DNA of 64,000 bases from Abditibacterium sp. (GTDB lineage Bacteria > Armatimonadota > Abditibacteriia > Abditibacteriales > Abditibacteriaceae), in NCBI GenBank assembly GCA_030448265.1, contig JAUJNG010000024.1, positions 1-64,000 on the forward strand, given 5' to 3'. Shown here in pieces: positions 1 to 7,832 of this stretch. Position numbers and translations under genes: made by a program. Numbering within the stretch: the first letter of the stretch is position 1; each line of letters begins with the position of its first letter. The notes beneath the pieces are model-generated. The model was not told the DNA's origin. It saw only the letters and a program-made list of their open reading frames with translations, and did no database searches.

Positions 1-54
1 CACACACAAACATTACTCTCTTTCCATAAACGACGCTCTTCATATCTTAGACTT

Positions 55-149
55 AGATGAGCACAGATAAACAAAAAGTTGAAGAAAGAGAGCTTTATAT
101 ACATCTCTTAATCATATTTTCCCATCTGCGTCTATCCGCGTTCATCTGC
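55..149. repeat. imperfect inverted repeat upstream of first gene
   Basis: The left arm (55-72, AGATGAGCACAGATAAAC) pairs with few mismatches to the right arm (128-147, ending CGCGTTCATCT). The loop is AT-rich. It resembles, in weaker form, the long intergenic hairpins seen through the rest of the window. Nothing else is visible in bases 1-164. Confidence 0.4.
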
Positions 150-164
150 TGTTAAAAAAGCCCC

Positions 165-641
165 ATGCTGAAACTGCAAAAAGACCACTACGAACAAATC
201 GTCGCGCACGGACTCGAAGGCAAGCCGCTCGAAATCTGCGGCCTTCTCGTCGGGGTTCAAAACGGCGATGAAACTCGCGTTCTCGAAGTCCACCGCACCG
301 ATTCCGAGGACAAAAGCGAGCTGACTTACACCGTCAACCCGCTCCAGCAGCTCAAAATCGAGCGCGATGCCACCAAACGCGGTCTGCAAATCGTGGGCAT
401 TTACCACACCCACCCCGCGACGATTCCCTACCCCTCGAAAACCGATGTCGCGCGCGCTCACTGGGGCGATACCGACGATTTGCTCTTTCCTGGCTACTCC
501 TATCTCATCGTTTCGCTGCGCGACCCCGAAAATCCCGAACCGCGCTCCTTCAAAATAGAAGGCCGAAACATTCCAAGTGACATTCGAGAGGAACCCGTCT
601 CGTTAGCAGAGGAGCAGAGGAGCAGAGGAGCGGAGGAGTAA
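165..641 (+). CDS. JAMM/MPN metalloprotease, Mec-like (CysO-cysteine peptidase family)
   Basis: The 158-residue protein is a single Mov34/MPN (JAB1) domain. The zinc motif is visible as HTHP followed by SKTD (about residues 81-94), with the partner glutamate near residue 23 in PLEICGLL. In actinobacteria, Mec enzymes of this family release cysteine from the carrier protein CysO and lie beside cysM. Here a cysteine synthase follows 81 bases later, which supports the same role by inference. No CysO-like carrier is seen in the window. The last dozen residues (AEEQRSRGAEE) and the stop codon are read from the left arm of a GGAGCAGA hairpin repeat, so the natural C-terminus was probably shorter. 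Confidence 0.82.
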   Translation: MLKLQKDHYEQIVAHGLEGKPLEICGLLVGVQNGDETRVLEVHRTDSEDKSELTYTVNPLQQLKIERDATKRGLQIVGIYHTHPATIPYPSKTDVARAHWGDTDDLLFPGYSYLIVSLRDPENPEPRSFKIEGRNIPSDIREEPVSLAEEQRSRGAEE

Positions 642-716
642 GGGTCAACGAAACGGCAAAGCTGCTTCGTCGTCCCTTTCTCCTCTGCTCCTCCGCTCCC
701 CTGCTCCTCCGCTGGA
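605..716. repeat. long intergenic hairpin, GAGGAGC family (copy 1)
   Basis: Tandem GAGGAGC/GGAGGAG units at 605-636 are mirrored by GCTCCTC units at 681-716 around an approximately 45-base loop containing CAACGAAACGGC. A close relative, with the same loop motif, lies at 35793-35905. The left arm is read as the 3' end of the JAMM gene. The right arm ends just before the cysteine synthase start and replaces any ribosome binding site there. Confidence 0.85.
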
Positions 717-722
717 ACTCTC

Positions 723-1688
723 ATGACTCCCAATCAAATTCACGGCGTTGATGGCCTCGACCGCCGTCTGGACGGAACTGTGTCTATTCTCGATCTCGTC
801 GGCAACACGCCGCTCATTCGTCTCGAAAAGCTGGCGGGCCATCTGCAAAACGTCGAGGTCTATGCCAAAGCCGAATATCTCAATCCTGGCGGCAGCGTTA
901 AAGACCGCGCCGCCCTCAACATGATTCGCTCCGGCATCGACTCCGGCGCCCTTACGCGCGACAAAATCATCCTCGACTCGACTTCGGGCAACACCGGCAT
1001 CGCCTACGCCATGATTGGCTCCGCGCTGGGCTACAAAGTCAAATTAGTCATGCCAGGCAACGTGTCGCCCGAACGCCGCGCCATCGTGAAAATGTATGGT
1101 GCCGAAACCATTTTGAGTTCCGCTTTGGAAGGCTCCGACGGCGCGATTCTCAAGGCGCGCGAGATTTACGAAGCCGATCCCGACCTCTATTTCAAGCCCG
1201 ACCAATACAACAACGACGCCAACCCCCAGGCGCATTATCTGGGCACCGGCCCCGAAATCTATCGCCAGACCGAAGGCCGCGTCACCCATTTTCTGGCCAC
1301 CATCGGCACGTCGGGCACGCTGATGGGCACGGGCAGCTATCTCAAAGACCAGAACCCCGATATTCGCATCATCGCCGTCGAACCCGACGACGCCATGCAC
1401 GGCATCGAGGGTTTGAAGCACATGGCGACCAGCATCAAACCTGGGATTTACGACGAAGGCATCCACGACGAAAAAATCTCCGCCAACACCGACGACGCCT
1501 ACGATATGCAGGAACGACTGGCGCGCGAAGAGGGCCTTTTCGTGGGTTTTTCGGCGGGCGCGGCGGTTCACGCGGCGATGGAAGTCGCGCAGAAGCTGGA
1601 AAACGAAGGCAAATCGGGCGTCGTGGTGACGATTTTATGCGACCGAGGCGACCGCTATCTCACCCAACTGGCGCAGATGAATTTGTAA
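723..1688 (+). CDS. cysM: cysteine synthase (PLP-dependent, CysM/CysK type)
   Basis: This 321-residue fold-type II PLP enzyme would make cysteine from O-acetylserine or O-phosphoserine and a sulfur donor. Visible motifs are LVGNTPLIRL at the N-terminus, the PLP lysine in SVKDRAA (about residue 59), the phosphate/substrate loop TSGNTG (about 87-92), GTSGTLMG (glycine loop) and a C-terminal CDRGDRYL. Length matches the family. The pairing with an upstream Mec-like JAMM peptidase suggests a CysM that uses a sulfur-carrier protein; this is inference. No Shine-Dalgarno is present, because the repeat arm runs up to the ATG. A strong terminator follows. Confidence 0.9.
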   Translation: MTPNQIHGVDGLDRRLDGTVSILDLVGNTPLIRLEKLAGHLQNVEVYAKAEYLNPGGSVKDRAALNMIRSGIDSGALTRDKIILDSTSGNTGIAYAMIGSALGYKVKLVMPGNVSPERRAIVKMYGAETILSSALEGSDGAILKAREIYEADPDLYFKPDQYNNDANPQAHYLGTGPEIYRQTEGRVTHFLATIGTSGTLMGTGSYLKDQNPDIRIIAVEPDDAMHGIEGLKHMATSIKPGIYDEGIHDEKISANTDDAYDMQERLAREEGLFVGFSAGAAVHAAMEVAQKLENEGKSGVVVTILCDRGDRYLTQLAQMNL

Positions 1689-1700
1689 ATCCGACAAACC

Positions 1701-1738
1701 AAAACGCCCGCGAATTTTCCTAATTCGCGGGCGTTTTT
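1701..1738 (+). terminator. intrinsic terminator after cysteine synthase
   Basis: AACGCCCGCGAATT pairs perfectly with AATTCGCGGGCGTT around a 5-base loop and is followed by a T-run. Confidence 0.92.
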
Positions 1739-1786
1739 GGTTTTTATTAAATCTGATTTTTAAGAAAATTGGCGTTTTCGCGTTTC

Positions 1787-1859
1787 GTAGGGGCGTAGCG
1801 TGCTACGCCCTTGGAAAACCTGGCAATGTGTCGAAGGGCGTAGCACGCTACGCCCCTAC
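1787..1859. repeat. long intergenic hairpin, GTAGGGGCGTAG family
   Basis: The 25-base left arm (1787-1811) and right arm (1835-1859) are reverse complements around a 23-base loop, with one mismatch. Each arm is itself nearly palindromic (GGGCGTAGCGTGCTACGCCC). The right arm contains the stop codon of the minus-strand OsmC gene. Confidence 0.92.
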
Positions 1860-2279
1860 CAACGACGCCTCAAGTGTAATGCTCAATCCAGGCCGCAGCA
1901 GATTCGACACAGGACACTTCTTTTCGGCTTCCTCGGCGAGTTGTTTAAACGCGGCGTCATCGAGACCGGCGACGCGGCCCTGCGCCACGAGGTGCATTTT
2001 GTTGATCGAGCCGTCTTCCAGCGAAATCGTGGCACGGGTGGTGATTTCTTCCGGCACGTGACCTTTTTCGCTCAGATAGTTCGCAAACGCCATGCTGAAA
2101 CATGCGGCGTGCGCGGCGGCGATCAGTTCTTCGGGATTGGTGCCCTTGGCGTTCTCAAAGCGGGTCGCAAAGGTGAAAGGCGTCTCTTGAAGCACGCCGC
2201 TCGTGGCGTCGATGAGTCCGTTTCCGCCGCGCAGATCGCCGCTCCACACACCGGTTGCTGTTCGTTCAATGGCTGCCAT
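1848..2279 (-). CDS. OsmC/Ohr-family peroxidase
   Basis: The 143-residue protein is an OsmC family member that reduces organic hydroperoxides through two redox cysteines. These are visible in AAHAACFSMAF (about residue 60) and KKCPVSNLL (about residue 125). The start is supported by an AAGGAAA ribosome binding site seven bases upstream. The TAG stop and the last codons fall inside the right arm of the adjacent hairpin, so the C-terminus has been replaced or trimmed by the repeat. It stands alone, with no regulator next to it. Confidence 0.9.
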   Translation of the reverse strand: MAAIERTATGVWSGDLRGGNGLIDATSGVLQETPFTFATRFENAKGTNPEELIAAAHAACFSMAFANYLSEKGHVPEEITTRATISLEDGSINKMHLVAQGRVAGLDDAAFKQLAEEAEKKCPVSNLLRPGLSITLEASLVGA

Positions 2280-2371
2280 GATGGGTTTCCTTTTTGATTG
2301 AGGTAAGTCGCGGCGCTAAAACGCAATTCGGGTGCCAGTCACCGAAATGACATTGCGCGTGGCGTGGCCTT

Positions 2372-3622
2372 TTAGTCGGAGAGGCGCCAGATTCGGATGC
2401 CGTTGCCGCCGTAACCGTAAGTTGCCAGGCTTTTGCTGTCGGGCGCCCACTTCATTTCCTGTTCCTCTGAGTTCACTCGACGACGGCAAATTTCTTTTCC
2501 CGTTTTGGCATCCCACACCACGCGCCAGGACGAGGAAGTTGAAATCAGGGCGCTGAGCCAACGGCCATTGGGCGAAAACGAGAGGGAACTGAACTGTTCG
2601 TCTTGTTCCCCAGAGGTTTTTTGCCACACCATTTTCGCGGCGCGGAAATTCCACACCAGCACACGCGAAGTTTCCGAGCCAGTGCCACCACGCGCGTTGG
2701 GTCGAACCGGCCTGTCAACGAACGCTATTTGTCCATCGCGGCCCCAGGATTCGCCCTCGCCGTGAACCAGAGGCGGCGGCGTCAGGACGCGACCGGTGCG
2801 GACATTGACCAGCCGCAGCGACCCGCTCCACAACTCGTCCTTTTTCTTTCTCTGGTTCTGAAAAATCGCCAAAACATCGTCGTCTCGGCTCCAAGCCGCG
2901 AACGACAAGTCCCTAAAACGCCACTTCCGCACCATGCGCCCGCCTGGAATTTCATAAATCCACACGTCGCCCTCTTTGTTGAACATGACTATCTGGGTGT
3001 GACTCGCGTTGAACATGCTCCATTCCAGCGCCCCAGGAACCGCTTGCGGCCCAAAGCGACGCAGACGTTGCCCGCTTTGCACATCGAAGAGCGCGGGCGG
3101 TGTGCCGACGCCCCACAGTTTTCCGTCGCGCGCCCAATCGAGACTCGCGTAGGAGTATTCATGCGCCGGAGCATAAGGAAAAAAGCCGCTTCGCGCGCCC
3201 GATGCTGCGTCCCAGATGGCGACGCGATAGAAGAATTTGAAGCGCTTTTTGCCTCGATACTTGTAAGTCGGCGGTCGTCTGGCGAGATCGACATAGGTGG
3301 TGGCAAAACGGGAACTGTCGGGCGCCCAGTCGAGGCCGTGCAAAGAGGCGTTGGGAGTGGGAACCGGCAAACGCGCCTGAAGCGCGCCGGTGCGCGCATC
3401 GTAGATGGCTCCCGCATCGGCAAGGCGGCTCTCGTGGCGCGTCAACACGGCGAGATAACGTCCGTCCGGCGAGAAAGCGACGGATTTAAGCTCACCGGTG
3501 CCAATAAAAAGGGGCGCTGTTCGCTGCAACAACCAGTTTCCACCGGCGGCCAGAGCCAGCAGAAGCGGGATGACAAACAACGATTTTTCGGCGCGCGTCC
3601 AGGGACGTTTTGCGGTTTTCAT
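2372..3622 (-). CDS. membrane-anchored WD40-like beta-propeller protein (paralog A)
   Basis: The 416-residue protein starts with a basic segment and one transmembrane helix (about residues 13-31, LFVIPLLLALAAG). The rest is a repeat-rich beta domain with typical WD40/PQQ-like phrases (VAFSPDGRYLAVL, LDWAPDSSRF, LSFSPNGRWLSAL, MKWAPDSKSLATY). It probably faces the outside of the membrane. The start overlaps the stop of the HNH gene by four bases (ATGA), so the two are co-transcribed. A paralog lies at 4822-6015 with the same start pattern (MK..TRA.KSLF). No enzymatic motif is seen; the function is unknown. Confidence 0.8.
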   Translation of the reverse strand: MKTAKRPWTRAEKSLFVIPLLLALAAGGNWLLQRTAPLFIGTGELKSVAFSPDGRYLAVLTRHESRLADAGAIYDARTGALQARLPVPTPNASLHGLDWAPDSSRFATTYVDLARRPPTYKYRGKKRFKFFYRVAIWDAASGARSGFFPYAPAHEYSYASLDWARDGKLWGVGTPPALFDVQSGQRLRRFGPQAVPGALEWSMFNASHTQIVMFNKEGDVWIYEIPGGRMVRKWRFRDLSFAAWSRDDDVLAIFQNQRKKKDELWSGSLRLVNVRTGRVLTPPPLVHGEGESWGRDGQIAFVDRPVRPNARGGTGSETSRVLVWNFRAAKMVWQKTSGEQDEQFSSLSFSPNGRWLSALISTSSSWRVVWDAKTGKEICRRRVNSEEQEMKWAPDSKSLATYGYGGNGIRIWRLSD

Positions 3623-4377
3623 TTGCTGAAATCAAACGCCATCTGCGACGCGACGCGCGTGCGGCGCGCTTTGGAACGCGGCGCCATGAGCGGAATTTGC
3701 GGGGCATCGAAGAGTTCGAGCTTTTGGCTCACTTCGCAGAGATGATCGAGCACTACGGTTTCCTGCCACACCCCCGCGCCGTGCCACTCGACGCGGGCGC
3801 GGGCGCGGCCTTCCCACCAATCCTGCGTCCACCCGTTGATGAACGCCAGAGGCGCCTCGCCCGCACGGTTGCGAAGCATTCCACGCAGGGGCACCGCGCC
3901 GCGAGAGGGCGCGATGAGTTCGAGAACCACGCCCTGACCGCGCGCTCGATTTTCGGCTCGCGTCGCGCTGGAAAGGCGCACCTGATTGCCCTGTGCGACC
4001 ACCGATTCAAACTGGCGCAAAAGTTTGTGCTGGTGGGCCATCCACGCCTCGGACACGTCGTCGGGCCATTCGTGGACGTGCTGGTGGCACGCGCGGCACA
4101 CCGGTTCGATGTTGTCGATGGTGTTGGCGCCGCCACGGTGGAGTTCGACGCGATGATGCGGCTCCAGGGGCGCTTTCTGGCCGCAGTGGGCGCAAATCCA
4201 GCCGAGCGATTCGCATAAATCGAGCCACTCCCAGGCGGAAAAATGCGCGCGGCGTCGGAGTTTGACGGCGCGCGCCTTGTGCCAGTTGGCCTTGCGACAG
4301 GCGGCGGCCACAGTTTCGGGTGAAAACTTTTCGATGTAACTGCGACGAAGAGGGTTGTTTTGCGACGATGAATTCAT
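3619..4377 (-). CDS. HNH endonuclease-domain protein
   Basis: In this 252-residue protein the HNH zinc-finger nuclease core lies at about residues 60-100: WICAHCG, then EPHHRVELHRGG, then NIEPVCRACH. The four cysteines and the His-His/Asn/His residues are all present. The flanking regions (about 1-50 and 120-252) match no family I recognise. The start is supported by GAGGTGA eight bases upstream. It overlaps the following WD40-like gene by ATGA. It could be a stand-alone nuclease or part of a small mobile or defence unit; neither is shown. Confidence 0.85.
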   Translation of the reverse strand: MNSSSQNNPLRRSYIEKFSPETVAAACRKANWHKARAVKLRRRAHFSAWEWLDLCESLGWICAHCGQKAPLEPHHRVELHRGGANTIDNIEPVCRACHQHVHEWPDDVSEAWMAHQHKLLRQFESVVAQGNQVRLSSATRAENRARGQGVVLELIAPSRGAVPLRGMLRNRAGEAPLAFINGWTQDWWEGRARARVEWHGAGVWQETVVLDHLCEVSQKLELFDAPQIPLMAPRSKARRTRVASQMAFDFSK

Positions 4378-4429
4378 GATTTCACCTCATCGCAAGACAG
4401 TTTGTCGCAAAGCGGGCGCCAAGAAGAAA

Positions 4430-4512
4430 AGGCTAAAGGATGAAGGCTAAAGGCTAAATCAAGCAGGGCTGCGAGAACTGAGAGTAATTTAGCCTTTAGC
4501 CTTCATCCTTTA
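4430..4512. repeat. long intergenic hairpin, GGCTAAAGG family
   Basis: The arms at 4430-4458 and 4487-4512 consist of repeated GGCTAAAGG/CCTTTAGCC units in opposite orientation around a roughly 28-base loop. It lies between the HNH gene and the ilvD tail copy. Confidence 0.85.
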
Positions 4513-4737
4513 CCCTTGTCGTTCACCGTCCGTCACCGCGCCCAGGCTCGCGCTCGAAACCTGCGCCGCATATTTCGCCAGAACCCCGCGACGATAACGC
4601 GGCGCCATCGGCTGCCAGTTCGACTTGCGGCGCTCCATTTCTTCGTCGGAGATGCCGAGGGTGATTTCGCGTTTTGCGGCGCTGATGGTGATGGTGCCGC
4701 CGTTGTGCTCGTTGACGGCCATCGCCTGTCCCGACAC
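4510..4737 (-). pseudogene. duplicated 3' end of ilvD (dihydroxy-acid dehydratase fragment)
   Basis: The stretch at about 4528-4695 encodes 56 residues that match the extreme C-terminus of the intact IlvD downstream (6049-7773) at 50 of 56 positions, including [26 protein letters not shown] and [10 protein letters not shown]. Homology stops abruptly on the upstream side at NGGTITI. The fragment has no catalytic residues and cannot be a functional enzyme. The WD40-like gene (4822-6015) sits exactly between this copy and the real ilvD end. Confidence 0.9.
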
Positions 4738-4821
4738 GCGCCGCTAACGAAATACCTGCCGTTTCCCATTGGAGGTCCACTGGTGATGTGTCATCTTGGA
4801 ATCGCTGCCTGGCTTGCTGGT

Positions 4822-6015
4822 TTAATTTCGAGGCAAGGGGTTGATTTTCAATTTTCCGATGACGCCTTGATTCATTGTCAAAAGCGCCTTTCCATCGGGC
4901 GAGAAAGCGAAGGCGGCGCCGGAATCGGCGGGAGCCTGGAGCAGTTGCACCAACTTTCCGGTTCGGGCGTCCAGGATTTCCACGCTTCTCGAGGCCCAAA
5001 AATGGAGTGCGACCCATTTTTTATCCGCCGAGTAAAAGGCCGAATCGATGGCTGCCAACTGCCCATCTCCATATTTGACCGCGCCCGTGTGAGACCAAAC
5101 CCGTCTTCCCGTTGTCGCGTCTACTTCCAAAACGTCAGTGCCGTATTGGGATCTGCCGATGAGCAGTAACAAACGGTTGTCCGAGCCAAAAGCTGCAACA
5201 CGAGCGCCGTTGAAGGGTAAGGTTCGCAGCAGTTTCCCGTCGTTGGCGCGGCGGATTTCGGGGCGTGCGTAGGGAACATTACCAAGATAAACCTGAGGTT
5301 GTAGCTCGTTCGAAGCCAGTAAATGACCCTCGGGCGAAAAGTGAAGCGTCGGGTCATTGAGTCGGGATCCAGGGGCACCTTTCCAACTCGCTTTTTGAAC
5401 GCCGGTTCGGGCGTCGAACAAAAAACCGGTGACTTGTGAGGTGCCCTTTTCGGTGTCGATGAATGTGCCCCACGCCGCCAAAGTGCGGCCATCGGGCGAA
5501 AACACGGGGTGGCTCAAGCCATGAGGCGCCAGAACGGTGACCATTCCCGACTCGTCGGATTGGGCGCGGGCAAACTCCGCTTCGCTCTGGCTCCACAACG
5601 TTTTGCGGGTGCCAAGATCGACCACTCGAAACCCTTTTTCACTTTCGCGGAGCGCCACAAGCGAACCATCTGGCGAAAGGGCTACCTCGCCTGGCGTGGA
5701 AAGCAGCGGCAACGAGGGCAAAGGGGCCAGAGTTTGGGCGTTCCAAAAGCGCGCTTCAAATCGCACCAATATGTCGCGATAATCCTTTTTGCCGTCTGCG
5801 TCGATCACATCTACTCGCTCACGCAGTTGGATGCCCGCAGCGATAAGACGCCCATCACCCGAGAGTTGCGGGTCGATTGTAACGGCGATGAGGTTCTTGG
5901 GAGTTGCCGAAGACGCGGGACGGCGGACTTGCCACCACGCGACGCCCACCAGCACAGCAAAAAGCAACGGAGTCAGAAAAAGCGCTGATTTGGCACGTGT
6001 GAAGGGAAGTTTCAT
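4822..6015 (-). CDS. membrane-anchored WD40-like beta-propeller protein (paralog B)
   Basis: The 397-residue product begins MKLPFTRAKS with a single transmembrane helix (about residues 10-29) and continues as a propeller-like domain with repeated phrases (GEVALSPDGSLVAL, PVFSPDGRTLAAW, LHFSPEGHLLAS, AFSPDGKALLT). It is a paralog of the protein at 2372-3622. The ATG at 6015 is preferred over an in-frame TTG four codons earlier because it aligns with the paralog. The gene lies between ilvD and a duplicated ilvD tail and may have arrived together with that duplication. Function unknown. Confidence 0.8.
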   Translation of the reverse strand: MKLPFTRAKSALFLTPLLFAVLVGVAWWQVRRPASSATPKNLIAVTIDPQLSGDGRLIAAGIQLRERVDVIDADGKKDYRDILVRFEARFWNAQTLAPLPSLPLLSTPGEVALSPDGSLVALRESEKGFRVVDLGTRKTLWSQSEAEFARAQSDESGMVTVLAPHGLSHPVFSPDGRTLAAWGTFIDTEKGTSQVTGFLFDARTGVQKASWKGAPGSRLNDPTLHFSPEGHLLASNELQPQVYLGNVPYARPEIRRANDGKLLRTLPFNGARVAAFGSDNRLLLLIGRSQYGTDVLEVDATTGRRVWSHTGAVKYGDGQLAAIDSAFYSADKKWVALHFWASRSVEILDARTGKLVQLLQAPADSGAAFAFSPDGKALLTMNQGVIGKLKINPLPRN

Positions 6016-6048
6016 GGTGGGAGGCAATGACTTGTTATTGTTCTGCGT

Positions 6049-7773
6049 TCAGTCGGTCACCGCGCCCAGGCTGGCGCTCGACACGGTGCGGGCATATTTC
6101 GCCAGAACCCCGCGACGATAACGCGGCACCATCGGCTGCCAGTTGGCGCGGCGGCGCTCCATTTCCTCGTCGGAGATGCCCAGCGTGATTTCGCGTTTTG
6201 CGGCGCTGATGGTGATTTTGTCGCCGTTTTGCACGAGGGCAATCGGGCCGCCCTCGAACGCTTCAGGCGTGATGTGGCCGACCACGAAACCGTGACTGCC
6301 GCCCGAAAAACGGCCATCGGTGATGAGCGCCACCGATTTTCCCAGTCCTTTGCCCATAATCGCCGAGGTGGGCGAGAGCATTTCGCGCATTCCTGGGCCG
6401 CCTTTGGGGCCTTCGGTGCGAATCACCAGAACGTCGCCCGCCACGACGGTGCCGTCCAGAATCGCGGCGAGACAGAGTTCCTCGCCATCGAAAACGCGCG
6501 CGCTGCCAGTGAAATCGAGGCCCTCTTTGCCGCTTATCTTGCCGACCGCGCCCGTCGGCGCCAGATTGCCGTAGAAAATGACGATGTGACTTTCGGGTTT
6601 GATGGGCGCCTCGAAGCCGCGAATAATTTCGTTTTCGGGGTAGTGCGCCACGTTTTCGAGGTTCTCGGCGAGGGTTTTTCCGGTCACGGTGAGACAGTCG
6701 CCGTGCAAAAGCCCGTTTTCGAGCAGCATCTTCATGATCGGCTGCACGCCGCCGATGCGACTCAGTTCGGCCATCGAAAAGCGGCCCGACGGCTTCAAAT
6801 CGGCCAGAACCGGCACTCGTTTGCCGATTTGAGTGAAATCGTCAATCGAAAGCGACACTTCGGCGGCGTGCGCCATCGCCAACAGGTGCAGCACCGCGTT
6901 GGTCGAGCCGCCGAGCGCGATCACGACGGTGATGGCGTTTTCAAACGCTTCGCGCGTCATGATGTCGCGCGGGCGAATGTTCTTTTCAATCAGATTCAAC
7001 ACCGCCGCGCCCGCGCTGTAGCAATCCGATTTTTTATCGGGCGAAACCGCGATCTGACTGCTCGAACCTGGCAGGCTCATGCCCATCGCTTCAATCGCCG
7101 ACGCCATGGTGTTGGCGGTATACATTCCGCCGCAGCTTCCCGCGCCAGGAATGGCGTTTTCTTCGATTTTTCGCAGTTCTTCGTCGGTGATCTGGTCGCC
7201 CGCGTGCTGGCCAACGGCTTCAAACACCGAAATCACATCGAGTTTGGTTTGCGTCGGGTCTTCCCAATCGCAGCCGCGACCCGCGAGGCAGCCAGGCAAA
7301 ATCGTGCCGCCATAAACGAAAAGCGCGGGGCGATTGAGGCGCGCCAATCCAATCATGCAGCCAGGCATATTTTTGTCGCAGCCGCCAATCGCCACCACGC
7401 CGTCGAGTCCCTCGCAGCCCACGACGGTTTCAATCGAATCGGCGATGACTTCGCGGCTGACAAGGCTGTATTTCATGCCTTCGGTGCCCATCGAAATGCC
7501 GTCGGAGATGCCGATGGTGTTGAAAACCTGCGCTTTGCCGCCGTTCTCGTTCACGCCGCGCTCGGCTTCAAGGGCGAGTTTGTCGATGTGCATATTGCAC
7601 GGCGTGACCATGTTCCACGTCGAGGCGATGCCGATCTGGTTTTTCTGAAAGTCTTCCGCCGTGAAACCGAGCGCATGGAGCATGGCGCGCGAGGCGGCGC
7701 GGTCGGTGCCGTCGATGACGATTTTGGAATAATGGCGATGCGCGGGCGAATGTTGGAGTTGAAGGGAGTTCAT
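6049..7773 (-). CDS. ilvD: dihydroxy-acid dehydratase
   Basis: This 574-residue enzyme dehydrates 2,3-dihydroxy acids to 2-keto acids in valine/isoleucine synthesis, in the cytoplasm. The Fe-S and metal motifs are all seen: [14 protein letters not shown] and [12 protein letters not shown], plus the C-terminal [11 protein letters not shown]. The frame is open for 22 codons further upstream, but the ATG at 7773 ([10 protein letters not shown]) is the usual start and leaves room for the promoter of the divergent rhamnosidase gene. No other ilv gene is nearby. Confidence 0.93.
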   Translation of the reverse strand: MNSLQLQHSPAHRHYSKIVIDGTDRAASRAMLHALGFTAEDFQKNQIGIASTWNMVTPCNMHIDKLALEAERGVNENGGKAQVFNTIGISDGISMGTEGMKYSLVSREVIADSIETVVGCEGLDGVVAIGGCDKNMPGCMIGLARLNRPALFVYGGTILPGCLAGRGCDWEDPTQTKLDVISVFEAVGQHAGDQITDEELRKIEENAIPGAGSCGGMYTANTMASAIEAMGMSLPGSSSQIAVSPDKKSDCYSAGAAVLNLIEKNIRPRDIMTREAFENAITVVIALGGSTNAVLHLLAMAHAAEVSLSIDDFTQIGKRVPVLADLKPSGRFSMAELSRIGGVQPIMKMLLENGLLHGDCLTVTGKTLAENLENVAHYPENEIIRGFEAPIKPESHIVIFYGNLAPTGAVGKISGKEGLDFTGSARVFDGEELCLAAILDGTVVAGDVLVIRTEGPKGGPGMREMLSPTSAIMGKGLGKSVALITDGRFSGGSHGFVVGHITPEAFEGGPIALVQNGDKITISAAKREITLGISDEEMERRRANWQPMVPRYRRGVLAKYARTVSSASLGAVTD

Positions 7774-7832
7774 GGGAAATCGGGGGAAGTTTAGCGCACG
7801 CTCTCGCGCAATTCGGCACACTGAGAAATTCC

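Noticed and set aside
6229-7794. 521-codon open frame opposite ilvD
   Set aside because: It is the antisense shadow of a GC-rich gene: His/Arg/Ala-rich, no domain, and ilvD is certain.
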